Of a stretch of 64,000 nt of DNA, positions 43,872-52,882 are shown piece after piece (positions within the stretch are counted from its first letter, which is position 1; every line of letters starts with the position of its first letter). The notes below the pieces were generated by a model. That model saw nothing but the letters and a program-made list of their open reading frames with translations. It was not told where the DNA came from and did no database searches. Location: NCBI RefSeq assembly GCF_030163795.1, contig NZ_JASJOF010000008.1, positions 62,001 to 126,000 on the forward strand, in the 5' to 3' direction. The translations under genes and the position numbers were made by a program. The stretch is from Roseicyclus marinus. Its GTDB lineage: Bacteria; Pseudomonadota; Alphaproteobacteria; Rhodobacterales; Rhodobacteraceae.

Positions 43872-45610
43872 CAGCCTTTCTCGGGATCGAAACCTCGCTG
43901 ACCGGACGGTGCTGGGTCGGGCCGGACACAGAGACGGCGCGCATGGCCGCGGCCTTGGAGCAGCGCGCGGGGCTGGAGCCGGCGCTCGCCCATGTTCTGG
44001 CGCGGCGCGGCGTCACGCCCGAGGCGGCGGCGGGGTTCCTTGCGCCTGCACTGCGCGACCTGATGCCCGACCCACGATCCTTGCGCGACATGGATGCCGC
44101 AAGCGCCCGGCTGATCGCGGCGGTGGAGCGGGGGCAGCGCATCGCCATTTTCGCCGATTACGACGTGGATGGCGGAGCCTCGGCCGCGCTGCTGATCGAC
44201 TGGCTGCGCGCCCTTGGGCGGCCCGCGACGCTTTATATCCCCGACCGGATCGACGAGGGCTATGGCCCGAACGAACCCGCCATGGCGCAATTGGCCGAGG
44301 CGCATGATCTGATCCTCTGCGTCGATTGCGGAACGCTGTCGCATGGCCCCATCGCGGCGGCCAAGGGCGCGGATGTGGTGGTTCTGGACCATCACCTTGC
44401 AGGCGCGACGCTGCCCGATTGCGTGGCGGTGGTGAATCCCAACCGCCAAGACGAGGATGGCAGCCTTGCCCATCTGTGCGCGGCGGGGGTGGTGTTCCTC
44501 TTGCTGGTGGAGGCCAACCGCCGCCTGCGGGAGGCGGGGAAGAAGACCCCCGACCTGATCGCGATGCTGGACCTTGTGGCGCTGGCGACGGTGGCCGATG
44601 TCGCGCCGCTGACCGGTCTCAACCGCGCCTTTGTGCGGCAGGGGTTGAAGGTGATGGCGCGGCGCGCGCGGCCAGGGCTTGTGGCGCTGGGGGATGTGGC
44701 GCGGCTCGACCGGCCGCCCACAAGCTACCATCTGGGCTTTGTTTTGGGCCCAAGGGTCAATGCCGGGGGGCGCATCGGGGCCGCCGATCTGGGCGCGCGC
44801 TGCCTGTCGACGCTGGACCCGGCCGAGGCCGCAAGCCTCGCCAAGCGGCTCGACGATCTGAACACCGATCGCCGAGAGATCGAGGGCCGCGTGCGCGAAG
44901 CGGCGCTGGAACAGGCCGAGGCGCGGGGCCTTGAGGGCGCGCTGGTCTGGGCCGCCGAGGAGGGCTGGCATCCCGGTGTCGTCGGCATCGTCGCCGCCCG
45001 CCTGAAGGAAGCGACGAACCGCCCCGCCGTTGTGATTGGCTTCGAGGGGGATCAGGGCAAGGGGTCGGGCCGGTCGGTCACGGGCGTCGATCTGGGGGCC
45101 GCGATCCAACGGCTGGCCGCCGAGGGGCTGATCGAAAAGGGCGGCGGCCACAAGATGGCCGCAGGCCTGAGCCTGACGCGCGCGCAGCTGGAACCGGCGA
45201 TGGCACGGCTCGAGGCGCTGTTGGCGAAACAGGGCGCGGGAGAGCGCGGACCGGGAGATCTGCGCATCGACGGGCTGATGATGCCCATGGCCTGCACCGT
45301 GGCCCTGATCGAGCGGCTTGAAGAGGCGGGGCCGTTCGGGGCCGCCGCCCCTGCCCCGCGGTTCGCCCTGCCGGGGCTGCGCATCCGCCACAGCCGCCCC
45401 GTGGGCGAAGGGCATCTGAAACTGACGCTGAGCGACGGGGTGGGAACGATCGACGCGATCTGTTTCGACGCGGCCGGGCGGGGCCTCGACGCAGCGCTGC
45501 AAAACCACGGGGGCCGCGCGCTGCATGTCGCGGGTCGGGTGGAGGTGAACCATTGGAACGGACGGCAGAGCGTCCAGTTGCGGCTGGAGGATGCCGCCTG
45601 GGCCGAGTGA
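43868..45610 (+). CDS. recJ: Single-stranded-DNA-specific exonuclease RecJ
   Basis: This 5'-3' exonuclease acts in recombination and mismatch repair. The 580-residue protein has the DHH phosphoesterase motifs IAIFADYDVDGGASAALL, ILCVDCGTLSHGP and VVLDHHLAGATLPDC. The DHHA1 motif is in EKGGGHKMAAGLSLTR (GGHxxAAG). A C-terminal OB-like domain contains LKLTLSDGVGTIDAICF. The ATG overlaps the hydrolase stop. It is the last gene of the hom-to-recJ chain, a gene order familiar in alphaproteobacteria. Confidence 0.96.
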   Translation: MTAFLGIETSLTGRCWVGPDTETARMAAALEQRAGLEPALAHVLARRGVTPEAAAGFLAPALRDLMPDPRSLRDMDAASARLIAAVERGQRIAIFADYDVDGGASAALLIDWLRALGRPATLYIPDRIDEGYGPNEPAMAQLAEAHDLILCVDCGTLSHGPIAAAKGADVVVLDHHLAGATLPDCVAVVNPNRQDEDGSLAHLCAAGVVFLLLVEANRRLREAGKKTPDLIAMLDLVALATVADVAPLTGLNRAFVRQGLKVMARRARPGLVALGDVARLDRPPTSYHLGFVLGPRVNAGGRIGAADLGARCLSTLDPAEAASLAKRLDDLNTDRREIEGRVREAALEQAEARGLEGALVWAAEEGWHPGVVGIVAARLKEATNRPAVVIGFEGDQGKGSGRSVTGVDLGAAIQRLAAEGLIEKGGGHKMAAGLSLTRAQLEPAMARLEALLAKQGAGERGPGDLRIDGLMMPMACTVALIERLEEAGPFGAAAPAPRFALPGLRIRHSRPVGEGHLKLTLSDGVGTIDAICFDAAGRGLDAALQNHGGRALHVAGRVEVNHWNGRQSVQLRLEDAAWAE

Positions 45611-45654
45611 GCTGGGGCGGATCATCTTTCCTGCATCTTGCGCAAAGAATCCCC

Positions 45655-45681
45655 TTGAACCCCGCCGCGCGTTTTTCTAGA
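45655..45681 (+). promoter_or_regulatory. Probable sigma-70 promoter of tRNA-Glu
   Basis: TTGAAC (45655-45660) and TCTAGA (45676-45681) are separated by 15 bases, about 20 bases upstream of the tRNA 5' end. The spacing is slightly short, but position and box quality fit a stable-RNA promoter. Confidence 0.5.
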
Positions 45682-45701
45682 AGCCCCTCACCGCCAAGCG
45701 T

Positions 45702-45776
45702 GGCCCGTTCGTCTATCGGTTAGGACGCCAGGTTTTCAACCTGGAAAGAGGGGTTCGATTCCCCTACGGGCTGCCA
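45702..45776 (+). tRNA. tRNA-Glu (anticodon TTC)
   Basis: The cloverleaf can be folded by eye. The acceptor strands are GGCCCGT and ACGGGCT. The anticodon stem is CCAGG/CCTGG around loop TTTTCAA with anticodon TTC at 45735-45737. The T arm is AGGGG-TTCGATT-CCCCT. CCA is encoded. The first acceptor pair is G-T. A strong terminator follows about 105 bases downstream. It reads GAA/GAG codons. Confidence 0.97.
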
Positions 45777-45882
45777 CTTTTCCCCACCCGAAAACGACAA
45801 GCTACCAGAGCGCCTTGCCCTGTCCGGCTCCTTGCGTGACGGGTTTGCGCGTCCCGTCCTGCCCCGGGTTCACGCAGCAAAA

Positions 45883-45906
45883 AGCCCGGTCGCATCCGAC
45901 CGGGCT
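45883..45906 (+). terminator. Intrinsic terminator after tRNA-Glu
   Basis: AGCCCGGTCG pairs with CGACCGGGCT around a four-base loop and is followed by CTTTGTTTTC. The stem has ten pairs and the T-rich tail is in the tRNA direction. Confidence 0.8.
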
Positions 45907-45933
45907 CTTTGTTTTCAGGCGCTTGCGTCCCGT

Positions 45934-46040
45934 CTAGAGCGTGTCGCGTTCATTTGCATTCACGCGCCCCCCTCCAGCCTTTTGATACCGCATGTTCGAG
46001 GAGCGCAAAACCGGTTCCCACTTTTGCGCAACATGCTCTA
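45934..46040 (-). repeat. RIME-like 107-bp palindromic repeat, copy B
   Basis: Read on the minus strand from 46040 it begins TAGAGCATGTTGCGCAAAAG and ends CGCGACACGCTCTAG, giving imperfect terminal inverted repeats (TAGAGCRTGTYGCG). It aligns without gaps to 32512-32618. Its first three bases are the TAG stop codon of gcvP. It lies between the tRNA-Glu terminator and gcvP. Confidence 0.8.
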
Positions 46041-48875
46041 TTCCGCCGCTTCCTGATAGCTTTCCAGCGGCGGGCAGGTGCAGATCAGGTGGCGGTCGCC
46101 GTGCACGTTGTCGACGCGGTTGACCGGCGGCCAGTATTTGTCGACGCGGAAGGCACCGGGCGGGAAACAGCCCTGTTCGCGGCTATAGGCGCGGTCCCAG
46201 TCGCGGATCAGGTCTTCCATCGTGTGGGGCGCGTGGCGCAGCGGGCTTTGCTCGATCGTCATGTGGCCTGCCTCGACCTCGGCGATCTCGGCGCGGATGG
46301 CGAGCATGGCGTCGCAGAACCGGTCGATCTCGGCCTTGGTTTCGCTCTCGGTCGGTTCCACCATCAGCGTGCCTGCCACGGGCCAGCTCATCGTCGGCGC
46401 GTGAAAGCCGCAATCCATCAGGCGCTTGGCGATGTCATCGACCGTCACGCCGGCCTCGGCAAAGGGACGGGTGTCGAGGATGCATTCATGCGCGACCCGG
46501 CCGTTCTTGCCGGTGAAGAGGACGGCAAATGCCCCCTCCAGCCGCTTGGCGATGTAATTGGCGTTCAGGATCGCGACCTTGGTCGCCCGCGTCAGCCCCT
46601 CGCCGCCCATGAGCCGGACATAGGCATAGGAAATCGGCAAGATGGAGGCGGAGCCATAGGGCGCGCCCGAGACCGGGCCCGTTGCCCCGCCGGTTTCGGG
46701 ATGGCCCGGAAGGAAGGGCGCCAGATGCGCCTTGACCCCGATGGGGCCCATGCCGGGACCACCGCCGCCATGCGGGATGCAGAAAGTCTTGTGCAGGTTC
46801 AGGTGGCTGACATCGGCCCCGATCTCGCCGGGCTGGGACAGGCCGACCATCGCGTTGAGATTGGCACCGTCCAGGTAGACCTGACCGCCGAATTCATGCG
46901 TGATCGCGCAGACCTCGCGCACGGTGCGTTCGAAGACACCATGGGTCGAGGGATAGGTGATCATGCAGGCGGCGAGGTTTTCGCCCGCGGCCTCGGCCTT
47001 GGCGCGGAAATCCTCGAGGTCCACATCGCCGTTGGCCGCGGCCTTCACCACGACCACCTCCATCCCGCACATCTGGGCGCTGGCGGGGTTGGTGCCATGG
47101 GCCGAGACGGGGATCAGGCAGACCCGGCGATGCCCCTCGCCCCGCGCCTTGTGATAGGCGGCGATGGTCAGAAGCCCAGCATATTCGCCCTGCGCGCCGG
47201 AATTGGGCTGCATCGACATGGCGTCATAGCCGGTGATCTCGCAGAGCTTGGCGGACAGGTCGGCCAGCATCTGCGCATAACCCTGCGCCTGGTCAGCGGG
47301 GGCGAAGGGGTGGATGGCGTTGAACTCGGGCCAGGTGATGGGCATCATCTCGACCGCGGCGTTGAGCTTCATCGTGCAGGAGCCGAGCGGGATCATCGCC
47401 CGGTCGAGCGCAAGGTCGCGATCCGAGAGACGACGCATGTAGCGCATCATTTCCGACTCGGCCCGGTTCATGTGGAAGATCGGGTGGGTCAGGTAGGGCG
47501 TGGTGCGCAACAGCGCCTCGGGAATGGCGGGTGCCGTGGCTTTGGGTGCCAGCGCCACGTCGAAGGCGGCGCAGACGGCCTCGAGATGGGCCTCGGTCGT
47601 GGTTTCGTCCACCGAAATGCCGATCCGGTCCGAACCGACGTCACGCAGGTTGATGCCACGCGCGACAGCCGCCGCCATGATCCGGCTTTGCCGATCGCCC
47701 ACGGGCAGCGTGATCGTGTCGAAAAACGCCGAAGCCTCGGGCGTGTAGCCGCCCGCGCGCAGGCTGTCGGCAAGGCGCACCGCCTTGAGATGCACATCCT
47801 GCGCGATGGCTTTCAGGCCCTCCGGCCCGTGGAAGACGGCGTAGAAACTTGCCATCACCGCCAGAAGCGCCTGCGCGGTGCAGACGTTCGACGTGGCTTT
47901 TTCGCGGCGGATATGCTGCTCGCGCGTCTGGAGCGACAGGCGGTAAGCCTGCCGACCATGCGCGTCGATGGAGACGCCGACGATCCGGCCCGGCATGGCA
48001 CGCTTGTGCGCATCGCGGCAGGCCATGAAGGCGGCGTGCGGACCGCCATAGCCCAGCGGAACACCAAAGCGCTGCGCGGAGCCGACGGCGATATCGGCGC
48101 CCATGGAGCCGGGATCCTTGATCAGGGTCAGTGCCAAAAGATCGCCCGCGACGATGGCGATGGCCTTGGCCGCGTGCAGCGCCGCAATCTGCGCACCGGG
48201 GTCGGACAGGCCGCCGAAAGTGCCCGGCACCTGGAAGATCGCGCCGAAAACGGCGGCGGCGTCCAGCGTTTCGGGCGCACCCACGATCACCTCGATCCCG
48301 AGCGGTTCGGCGCGCGTCCGCATCACCGCGATATTCTGGGGGTGGCAGTTTTCATCGATGAAAAAGGCGCGCGCTTTGGATTTCGCCACGCGCTCGGCCA
48401 TCACCATGGCTTCCGCGCAGGCCGTCGCCTCGTCGAGCAGCGAGGCATTGGCAACCTCGAGCCCGGTCAGGTCGGACACCATCGTCTGGTAGTTCAACAA
48501 GGCCTCGAGCCGGCCCTGGGCAATCTCGGGCTGATAGGGCGTATAGGCGGTGTACCACGCCGGGTTTTCCAGCACGTTGCGCTGGATCGCGGGCGGCGTG
48601 TGCGTGTTGTAATAGCCCTGCCCGATCATCTGGACCATCGGCTTGTTCCGGGATGCGATCGCGCGCATGTGGTCGATCAGCGCCGCCTCGGACATCGGGG
48701 CCCAGTCGAGCGGCGTCTTTTGCCGGATCGAGGTGGGCAGCGTCTGGTCGATCAGATCGTCCACGCTGGCCGCGCCGACGACCTTGAGCATCTCGGCCAT
48801 CTCGGCGGGCGAGGGTCCGATATGGCGGCGGTTTGCGAAATCGGTCGGGTCGTAGGCGGTCGGCGTCCAGGGCAT
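46038..48875 (-). CDS. gcvP: Glycine dehydrogenase (decarboxylating), P-protein
   Basis: This PLP enzyme decarboxylates glycine and passes the aminomethyl group to the lipoyl arm of GcvH. The 945-residue single-chain form has [15 protein letters not shown] near the N-terminus. The PLP Lys lies in [18 protein letters not shown] in the C-terminal half. It is the last gene of gcvT-gcvH-gcvP, separated from gcvH by 123 bases that contain a palindromic repeat. The stop codon TAG is supplied by the RIME-like repeat at 45934-46040. Confidence 0.97.
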   Translation of the reverse strand: MPWTPTAYDPTDFANRRHIGPSPAEMAEMLKVVGAASVDDLIDQTLPTSIRQKTPLDWAPMSEAALIDHMRAIASRNKPMVQMIGQGYYNTHTPPAIQRNVLENPAWYTAYTPYQPEIAQGRLEALLNYQTMVSDLTGLEVANASLLDEATACAEAMVMAERVAKSKARAFFIDENCHPQNIAVMRTRAEPLGIEVIVGAPETLDAAAVFGAIFQVPGTFGGLSDPGAQIAALHAAKAIAIVAGDLLALTLIKDPGSMGADIAVGSAQRFGVPLGYGGPHAAFMACRDAHKRAMPGRIVGVSIDAHGRQAYRLSLQTREQHIRREKATSNVCTAQALLAVMASFYAVFHGPEGLKAIAQDVHLKAVRLADSLRAGGYTPEASAFFDTITLPVGDRQSRIMAAAVARGINLRDVGSDRIGISVDETTTEAHLEAVCAAFDVALAPKATAPAIPEALLRTTPYLTHPIFHMNRAESEMMRYMRRLSDRDLALDRAMIPLGSCTMKLNAAVEMMPITWPEFNAIHPFAPADQAQGYAQMLADLSAKLCEITGYDAMSMQPNSGAQGEYAGLLTIAAYHKARGEGHRRVCLIPVSAHGTNPASAQMCGMEVVVVKAAANGDVDLEDFRAKAEAAGENLAACMITYPSTHGVFERTVREVCAITHEFGGQVYLDGANLNAMVGLSQPGEIGADVSHLNLHKTFCIPHGGGGPGMGPIGVKAHLAPFLPGHPETGGATGPVSGAPYGSASILPISYAYVRLMGGEGLTRATKVAILNANYIAKRLEGAFAVLFTGKNGRVAHECILDTRPFAEAGVTVDDIAKRLMDCGFHAPTMSWPVAGTLMVEPTESETKAEIDRFCDAMLAIRAEIAEVEAGHMTIEQSPLRHAPHTMEDLIRDWDRAYSREQGCFPPGAFRVDKYWPPVNRVDNVHGDRHLICTCPPLESYQEAAE

Positions 48876-48930
48876 CAGGGTCGTCCTCTCCAGAGCGGGC
48901 GGCCAAAGGCTCTGTCCCGCGCCATCTTTG

Positions 48931-48990
48931 CTTCAGAAATACTCCGGGGGAGACGCGGCCCCGCGGGGCCGCGGCGGGGGCAGAGCCCCC
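48931..48990. repeat. Dispersed palindromic intergenic repeat, copy 2, inside the gcv operon
   Basis: AAATACTCCGGGGG is followed by a strong inner palindrome (GCGGCCCCGCGGGGCCGC) and then the hairpin GGGGGCAGAGCCCCC, matching the outer modules of 2945-2996. It lies between gcvH and gcvP, so the operon mRNA carries these hairpins. They could reduce gcvP transcription or shape RNA decay. Confidence 0.7.
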
Positions 48991-48998
48991 TTATCGCC

Positions 48999-49361
48999 TT
49001 ACTCCCCGATGTGATCCTTGTATTCGTCCTCGTCCATGAAATCGTCGAGCACGGACGGGTCCTCGATCTTGATCTTGAAGAACCACGCTTCGCCGGTCGG
49101 GTCCTCGTTCACGAGGGCCGGGTTCTCGGCCAACGTTTCGTTGATCTCGACGATCTCGCCATCCACGGGCGCGACGATATCGGAGGCCGCCTTGACGCTT
49201 TCGATCACGACGATCTCGTCGCCCTTGGCGACCTGCGTCTCGATCTCGGGCAATTCGACGAACACCACGTCGCCCAGTTGGGTCGCGGCGTATTCGGTGA
49301 TGCCGACGGTGACGATGTCGCCGTCAAGGCTCAGCCATTCATGGTCTTCGGTGTATTTCAT
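48999..49361 (-). CDS. gcvH: Glycine cleavage system H protein
   Basis: This lipoyl carrier shuttles the aminomethyl group between P, T and L proteins. The 120-residue protein begins MKYTEDHEWLSLDGD and has the lipoylated Lys57 in IVVIESVKAASDIVAPVDG. Homology starts at ATG 49361, so a start six codons upstream was rejected. It follows gcvT by 14 bases. Confidence 0.97.
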   Translation of the reverse strand: MKYTEDHEWLSLDGDIVTVGITEYAATQLGDVVFVELPEIETQVAKGDEIVVIESVKAASDIVAPVDGEIVEINETLAENPALVNEDPTGEAWFFKIKIEDPSVLDDFMDEDEYKDHIGE

Positions 49362-49375
49362 CGGGGCCTCGTGTC

Positions 49376-50491
49376 TCAACGCTTGTAGCCGGGTGGAACG
49401 AAAGGAAGCGGCACCTGCCGCGCAGGCAGGCGCTTGCCGCGCAGATCCCCGTATAGCACGGCATCGGCGGGCGTGGCGGCATCAATCAGGCCCAGCGCCA
49501 TCGGCGCGCCGAGGCTGGGGCCGAACCCGCCCGAGGTGATGCGCCCGATGGGCGCGCCGCCTTCGGGCGTGGCGTAAAGCATCACATCGCCGCGCATCGG
49601 CGCGCGGCCTTCGGGGCGCAGGCCCACGCGACGGCGCGGCGCGCCATGGGCGAGTTGGTCGAGGATGACATCGGCGCCCGGAAAGCCGCCGGCGCGCGCA
49701 CCACCCGCGCGGCGCGCCTTGCCGATCGACCAGGCCTGACCGGCCTCGACGGGAGAAATGTCTTCGTCCATGTCCTGACCATAGAGCGGCAGCCCGGCTT
49801 CGAGCCGCAGGGAATCGCGCGCGCCAAGGCCTATGGGCGCGACACGCTCATCGGCCAGAAGCGCGCGGGCAAAGCCCTCGGCCATCGCCACAGGCACCGA
49901 GATTTCGAACCCATCCTCGCCCGTGTAGCCAGAGCGCGAGATCCAAAGCTCCGCGCCCTGCCAACCCAGCACGGCGACATCCATGAATTTCATCGCCGTG
50001 ACGGCCGGCACAAGGGCTGCGAGCGCCGCCTCGGCCTCGGGGCCCTGCAGGGCCAGAAGCGCGCGATCGGTCACCTCCTCGACGTCCGAGAGGTGGGCGC
50101 GAAGGTGCGCCAGGTCATGGGCGCGGCGGGAGGCATTGACGACAAGGAAAAGATCGCCCGCCCGATGCGCGATCATCAGGTCGTCGAGAACCCCGCCCGC
50201 GGCATTGGTGAACAGGCTGTAGCGCTGCCGCCCCTCGGGCAGGCCCATCAGATCGGCGGGCACCAGACCCTCGAGGGCGTCCAGCGCCCCCTTGGGCAGT
50301 CGGACCTGCGCCATGTGGGTCACATCGAACAGCCCCGCATGGGCGCGTGTCCACAGGTGTTCGGCCATGACGCCCGAGGCGTATTGCACGGGCATGTTCC
50401 AGCCCGCGAAGGGCACGAATTTGGCACCCAATTCGGCATGAAGCGCCGCAAGGGGCAGATCGGTCAGGTCGGTGGTGGCGGTTTCGGCCAT
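49376..50491 (-). CDS. gcvT: Glycine cleavage system T protein (aminomethyltransferase)
   Basis: This enzyme transfers the methylene group from the H-protein arm to tetrahydrofolate and releases ammonia. The 371-residue protein has FVPFAGWNMPVQYASGVMAE, the catalytic Asp in HAGLFDVTHMAQV, LWISRSGYTGEDGFEISVP and the C-terminal PPGYKR. It is the first gene of the operon and lies directly downstream of the tandem glycine riboswitch. ATG 50491 follows GGGGAC; an in-frame start nine codons upstream is less likely. Confidence 0.97.
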   Translation of the reverse strand: MAETATTDLTDLPLAALHAELGAKFVPFAGWNMPVQYASGVMAEHLWTRAHAGLFDVTHMAQVRLPKGALDALEGLVPADLMGLPEGRQRYSLFTNAAGGVLDDLMIAHRAGDLFLVVNASRRAHDLAHLRAHLSDVEEVTDRALLALQGPEAEAALAALVPAVTAMKFMDVAVLGWQGAELWISRSGYTGEDGFEISVPVAMAEGFARALLADERVAPIGLGARDSLRLEAGLPLYGQDMDEDISPVEAGQAWSIGKARRAGGARAGGFPGADVILDQLAHGAPRRRVGLRPEGRAPMRGDVMLYATPEGGAPIGRITSGGFGPSLGAPMALGLIDAATPADAVLYGDLRGKRLPARQVPLPFVPPGYKR

Positions 50492-50562
50492 ATGTCCCCG
50501 TCGAGGTCTTGGGCGCATGGCCCGGCATCTGTTCGCACGCGACCAAGGCCCCGCGCCGGTGA

Positions 50563-50730
50563 TGCCCCCTCTGTCCTGTCGCCTGAGATCGTTATCCCGT
50601 CGGCGGATACGGTTTCCCGCATCACTCTCCAGAGTTTTCGTTCCGTCACAGGTCCTTCTGCCTGAGAGTTTACCGGGGCGGTTGCTCCTTCGGCCCTGAC
50701 CTTTCCGGGGTCAGCGTCTCCCTGTGACGA
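50563..50730 (-). promoter_or_regulatory. Tandem glycine riboswitch controlling gcvTHP
   Basis: On the minus strand the first aptamer reads CAGGGAGACGCTGACC, then CCGAAGGAGCAA, AACTCTCAGGCA and AGGACCTG. That is the canonical glycine aptamer order. After ACTCTGGAGAG a second aptamer follows with CCGACGGGATAACG, ATCTCAGGCGACAGGACAGAG. The gcvT start codon is about 70 bases downstream. In known systems glycine binding turns the gcv operon on. I see no clear terminator between aptamer 2 and gcvT, so control may be translational. Confidence 0.93.
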
Positions 50731-50807
50731 TGGCGGGAAAATATCAGGCCTGCGGGAGGCCGCAAGGGGCCTTGTGCATCCGCGGCGCTTTGGCCATCAA
50801 ACCCGAC

Positions 50808-51371
50808 ATGGAGCGGACGGCAGATCCCTTTTTCTTCGGCTATGGCAGCCTCGTGAACCGCGCGACGCATGTCTATGCGCCGGTGCGCGCGGCTCGGGCG
50901 CGCGGCTGGGCGCGGATCTGGCGCGGCACGTCCTTGCGGCAGGTCGCCTATCTTTCGGCCATCGAGGCCCCGGGCGTGGAGATCGAGGGGCTGATCGCGC
51001 CGGTTCCCGGCGGGGATTGGGCCGCACTCGATAAGCGCGAGGCGGCCTATGGACGCCACAATCTGCAGGAGGTGGACCATGACCTGCCCGGTCCGGCCGA
51101 GGTCATGATCTACAAGGTCGAGCCAGAGCACGTGGCCGAAGGCGGCACGCATCCGATCCTTCTGAGCTATCTCGACGTGGTGGTGCAGGGCTATCTGCGC
51201 GAATTCGGCGCGGCGGGCGTGGCGCGGTTTTTCGAGACGACCGGGGGCTGGGATATGGGCGTGCTCGATGACCGCGCGGCGCCGCGATATCCGCGCGCAC
51301 AGGTCACGAGCGACCGGGAACGCGGGATGGTCGATGCGGCGCTCAGGGATCTCGGGGTCGGGTTTCGGTAG
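50808..51371 (+). CDS. Gamma-glutamylcyclotransferase family protein
   Basis: This 187-residue protein has the BtrG/GGCT-fold start PFFFGYGSLVNRATHVY (YGSL motif). The catalytic Glu is probably in LDKREAAYGRHNL. Relatives form 5-oxoproline from gamma-glutamyl amines or glutathione; the precise substrate is open. It is divergent from gcvT across the riboswitch. ATG 50808 is preferred because homology starts there. The stop codon TAG (51369-51371) lies inside the arm of an inverted repeat. Confidence 0.85.
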   Translation: MERTADPFFFGYGSLVNRATHVYAPVRAARARGWARIWRGTSLRQVAYLSAIEAPGVEIEGLIAPVPGGDWAALDKREAAYGRHNLQEVDHDLPGPAEVMIYKVEPEHVAEGGTHPILLSYLDVVVQGYLREFGAAGVARFFETTGGWDMGVLDDRAAPRYPRAQVTSDRERGMVDAALRDLGVGFR

Positions 51372-51458
51372 GGTGTGCCTTCAGGCGCACCTATCGACAC
51401 GCCATATGAATGGGGGCCGACATTTGACGGGAGGTGCGTCTGAAGGCGCACCCTACCG
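51366..51458. repeat. Inverted repeat with 26-bp arms (GGTAGGGTGYGCC type)
   Basis: Arms at 51366-51391 and 51433-51458 pair with two mismatches. Each arm also contains a smaller palindrome (GTGTGCCTTCAGGCGCAC / GTGCGTCTGAAGGCGCAC). GGTAGGGTGCGCC-type repeats are common in Rhodobacteraceae intergenic regions (from memory). The left arm contains the TAG stop of the upstream gene. The right arm ends 33 bases before the gltX stop, so the element may terminate both convergent genes. Confidence 0.75.
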
Positions 51459-51490
51459 AAGCGTGGTCGCACCGTTCCAAGGGAGCAGCG

Positions 51491-52816
51491 TCAGAGCGTC
51501 GGCTTTTTCTGCAAAAGCCGCATCACATCGGCCATTTCCGGCCCTTTCTCGAGACCCGTCACCGCCTTTCGGAGCGGCATGAAAAGGCCCTTGCCCTTGC
51601 GGCCGGTCGCCCTTTTGACGGCTTCGGTCCATGCGGCCCATGTGCCCGCGTCATAGGGCGGTTCGGGCAGCAGCGAGAAGGCCTCGGCCACGAAGTCGCG
51701 GTCTTCCTCGGCCACCACGGGGGTCGCCCCGTCGCAAAACAGGTGCCACCAGCCGGGCAGGTCAGCGCGGGTGGTGATGTTTTCGCGCGCCACGGCCCAG
51801 AAATCGGCGGCCAGCGCATCGGGCACGCCAAGGGCCGCAATCTCGCCCGCCATCGCGGCGAAGGGGGTTTCGTTCAGGATGCGCGCGGTCAGAGGGAAAA
51901 GATCCGCCTCGTCGAATTTCGTCGGTGCGGACCCGAAATGCGCGAGATCAAAGCCCTCGGCCAGTTCCTCGATCGAAGAGGCCAAAACCACGGGCTGCGA
52001 CGAGCCCAGCCGCGCCATCAGCGACAGGAGCGCCATCGGCTCCACCCCCCGCGCGCGAAGATCGCGCAGCGACAGGGTGCCGAGGCGCTTGGACAGCGCT
52101 TCCCCCTGCGGGCCGGTCAGGAGCGAGTGGTGGGCAAAGTTGGGATGGCCCGCGCCGAGCGCCGCCATGATCTGGATCTGTGTTGCGGTATTGGTGACGT
52201 GATCGGCCCCGCGCACGACATGGGTGATGCCCATGTCGATGTCGTCGACCACGGAGGCAAAGGTATAAAGGACCTGCCCATCGGCGCGGATCAGCACCGG
52301 GTCGGAGACCGAGCCCGCGTCGATCGATAGCGGCCCGAGAATGCCGTCGGTCCATTCGATGCGTTCCTGATCGAGCAAGAAGCGCCAGACGCCCTGACCG
52401 CGTTCGGCGCGCAGCTTGTCCTTGTCGGCATCGGACAGCGCCAGCGCCGCGCGGTCATAGACCGGGGGCAGGCCCATGTTGAGCTGTTTCTTGCGCTTGA
52501 GGTCCAGTTCGGTCGGCGTCTCCCACGCCTCGTAGAAGCGGCCGGCCGCGCGCAGGCGCTTGGCCTCTTCGGCGTAGCGGTCCAGCCGGTCGGATTGGCG
52601 TTCGACACGGTCCCATGTCAGGCCCAGCCATTCGAGATCTTCCATGATCGCGTCGGCATATTCCTGTTTCGACCGTTCCGGATCGGTATCGTCGAGCCGC
52701 AGGATGAACTGCCCGCCCGCCTTTTTCGCGATCAGGTGGTTGAAGAGCGCGGTGCGCAGGTTGCCGACATGGATATATCCGGTGGGCGAGGGCGCGAAAC
52801 GGGTGGTAACGGTCAT
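51491..52816 (-). CDS. gltX: Glutamate--tRNA ligase
   Basis: This class I synthetase charges tRNA-Glu. The 441-residue protein has the HIGH-type motif RFAPSPTGYIHVGNLRTALF, RLDDTDPERSKQEY, and the KMSKS-type loop as GEALSKRLGTLSL. The anticodon-binding domain at the C-terminus is compact. Many alphaproteobacteria carry two GltX proteins, one of which may prefer tRNA-Gln; this shorter version could be either. The gene lies 5.7 kb from the tRNA-Glu gene but not in a shared transcript. ATG 52816 was chosen from the conserved N-terminus. Confidence 0.95.
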   Translation of the reverse strand: MTVTTRFAPSPTGYIHVGNLRTALFNHLIAKKAGGQFILRLDDTDPERSKQEYADAIMEDLEWLGLTWDRVERQSDRLDRYAEEAKRLRAAGRFYEAWETPTELDLKRKKQLNMGLPPVYDRAALALSDADKDKLRAERGQGVWRFLLDQERIEWTDGILGPLSIDAGSVSDPVLIRADGQVLYTFASVVDDIDMGITHVVRGADHVTNTATQIQIMAALGAGHPNFAHHSLLTGPQGEALSKRLGTLSLRDLRARGVEPMALLSLMARLGSSQPVVLASSIEELAEGFDLAHFGSAPTKFDEADLFPLTARILNETPFAAMAGEIAALGVPDALAADFWAVARENITTRADLPGWWHLFCDGATPVVAEEDRDFVAEAFSLLPEPPYDAGTWAAWTEAVKRATGRKGKGLFMPLRKAVTGLEKGPEMADVMRLLQKKPTL

Positions 52817-52882
52817 GACAAGGCCTTTGGTCAGATGCGGCGTGGTCTTTCAGATCGGGGCGGAATTGTCCATATCGGGGGC

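Noticed and set aside
45702-46040. tRNA-Glu plus the repeat as an integrated-island attachment site
   Set aside because: No second copy of the tRNA 3' end and no integrase are seen. The flanking genes are housekeeping and the repeat is a RIME-like element also found at 32.5 kb.
45909-49388. A 1159-codon open frame on the plus strand opposite gcvP-gcvH
   Set aside because: It is His/Arg/Gly-rich shadow sequence across certain gcv genes and the RIME-like repeat.
51491-52816. The ALSKR sequence in GltX as a sign of an inactive synthetase
   Set aside because: SKR-type variants of the KMSKS loop are common in bacterial GluRS, and the remaining catalytic motifs are intact.
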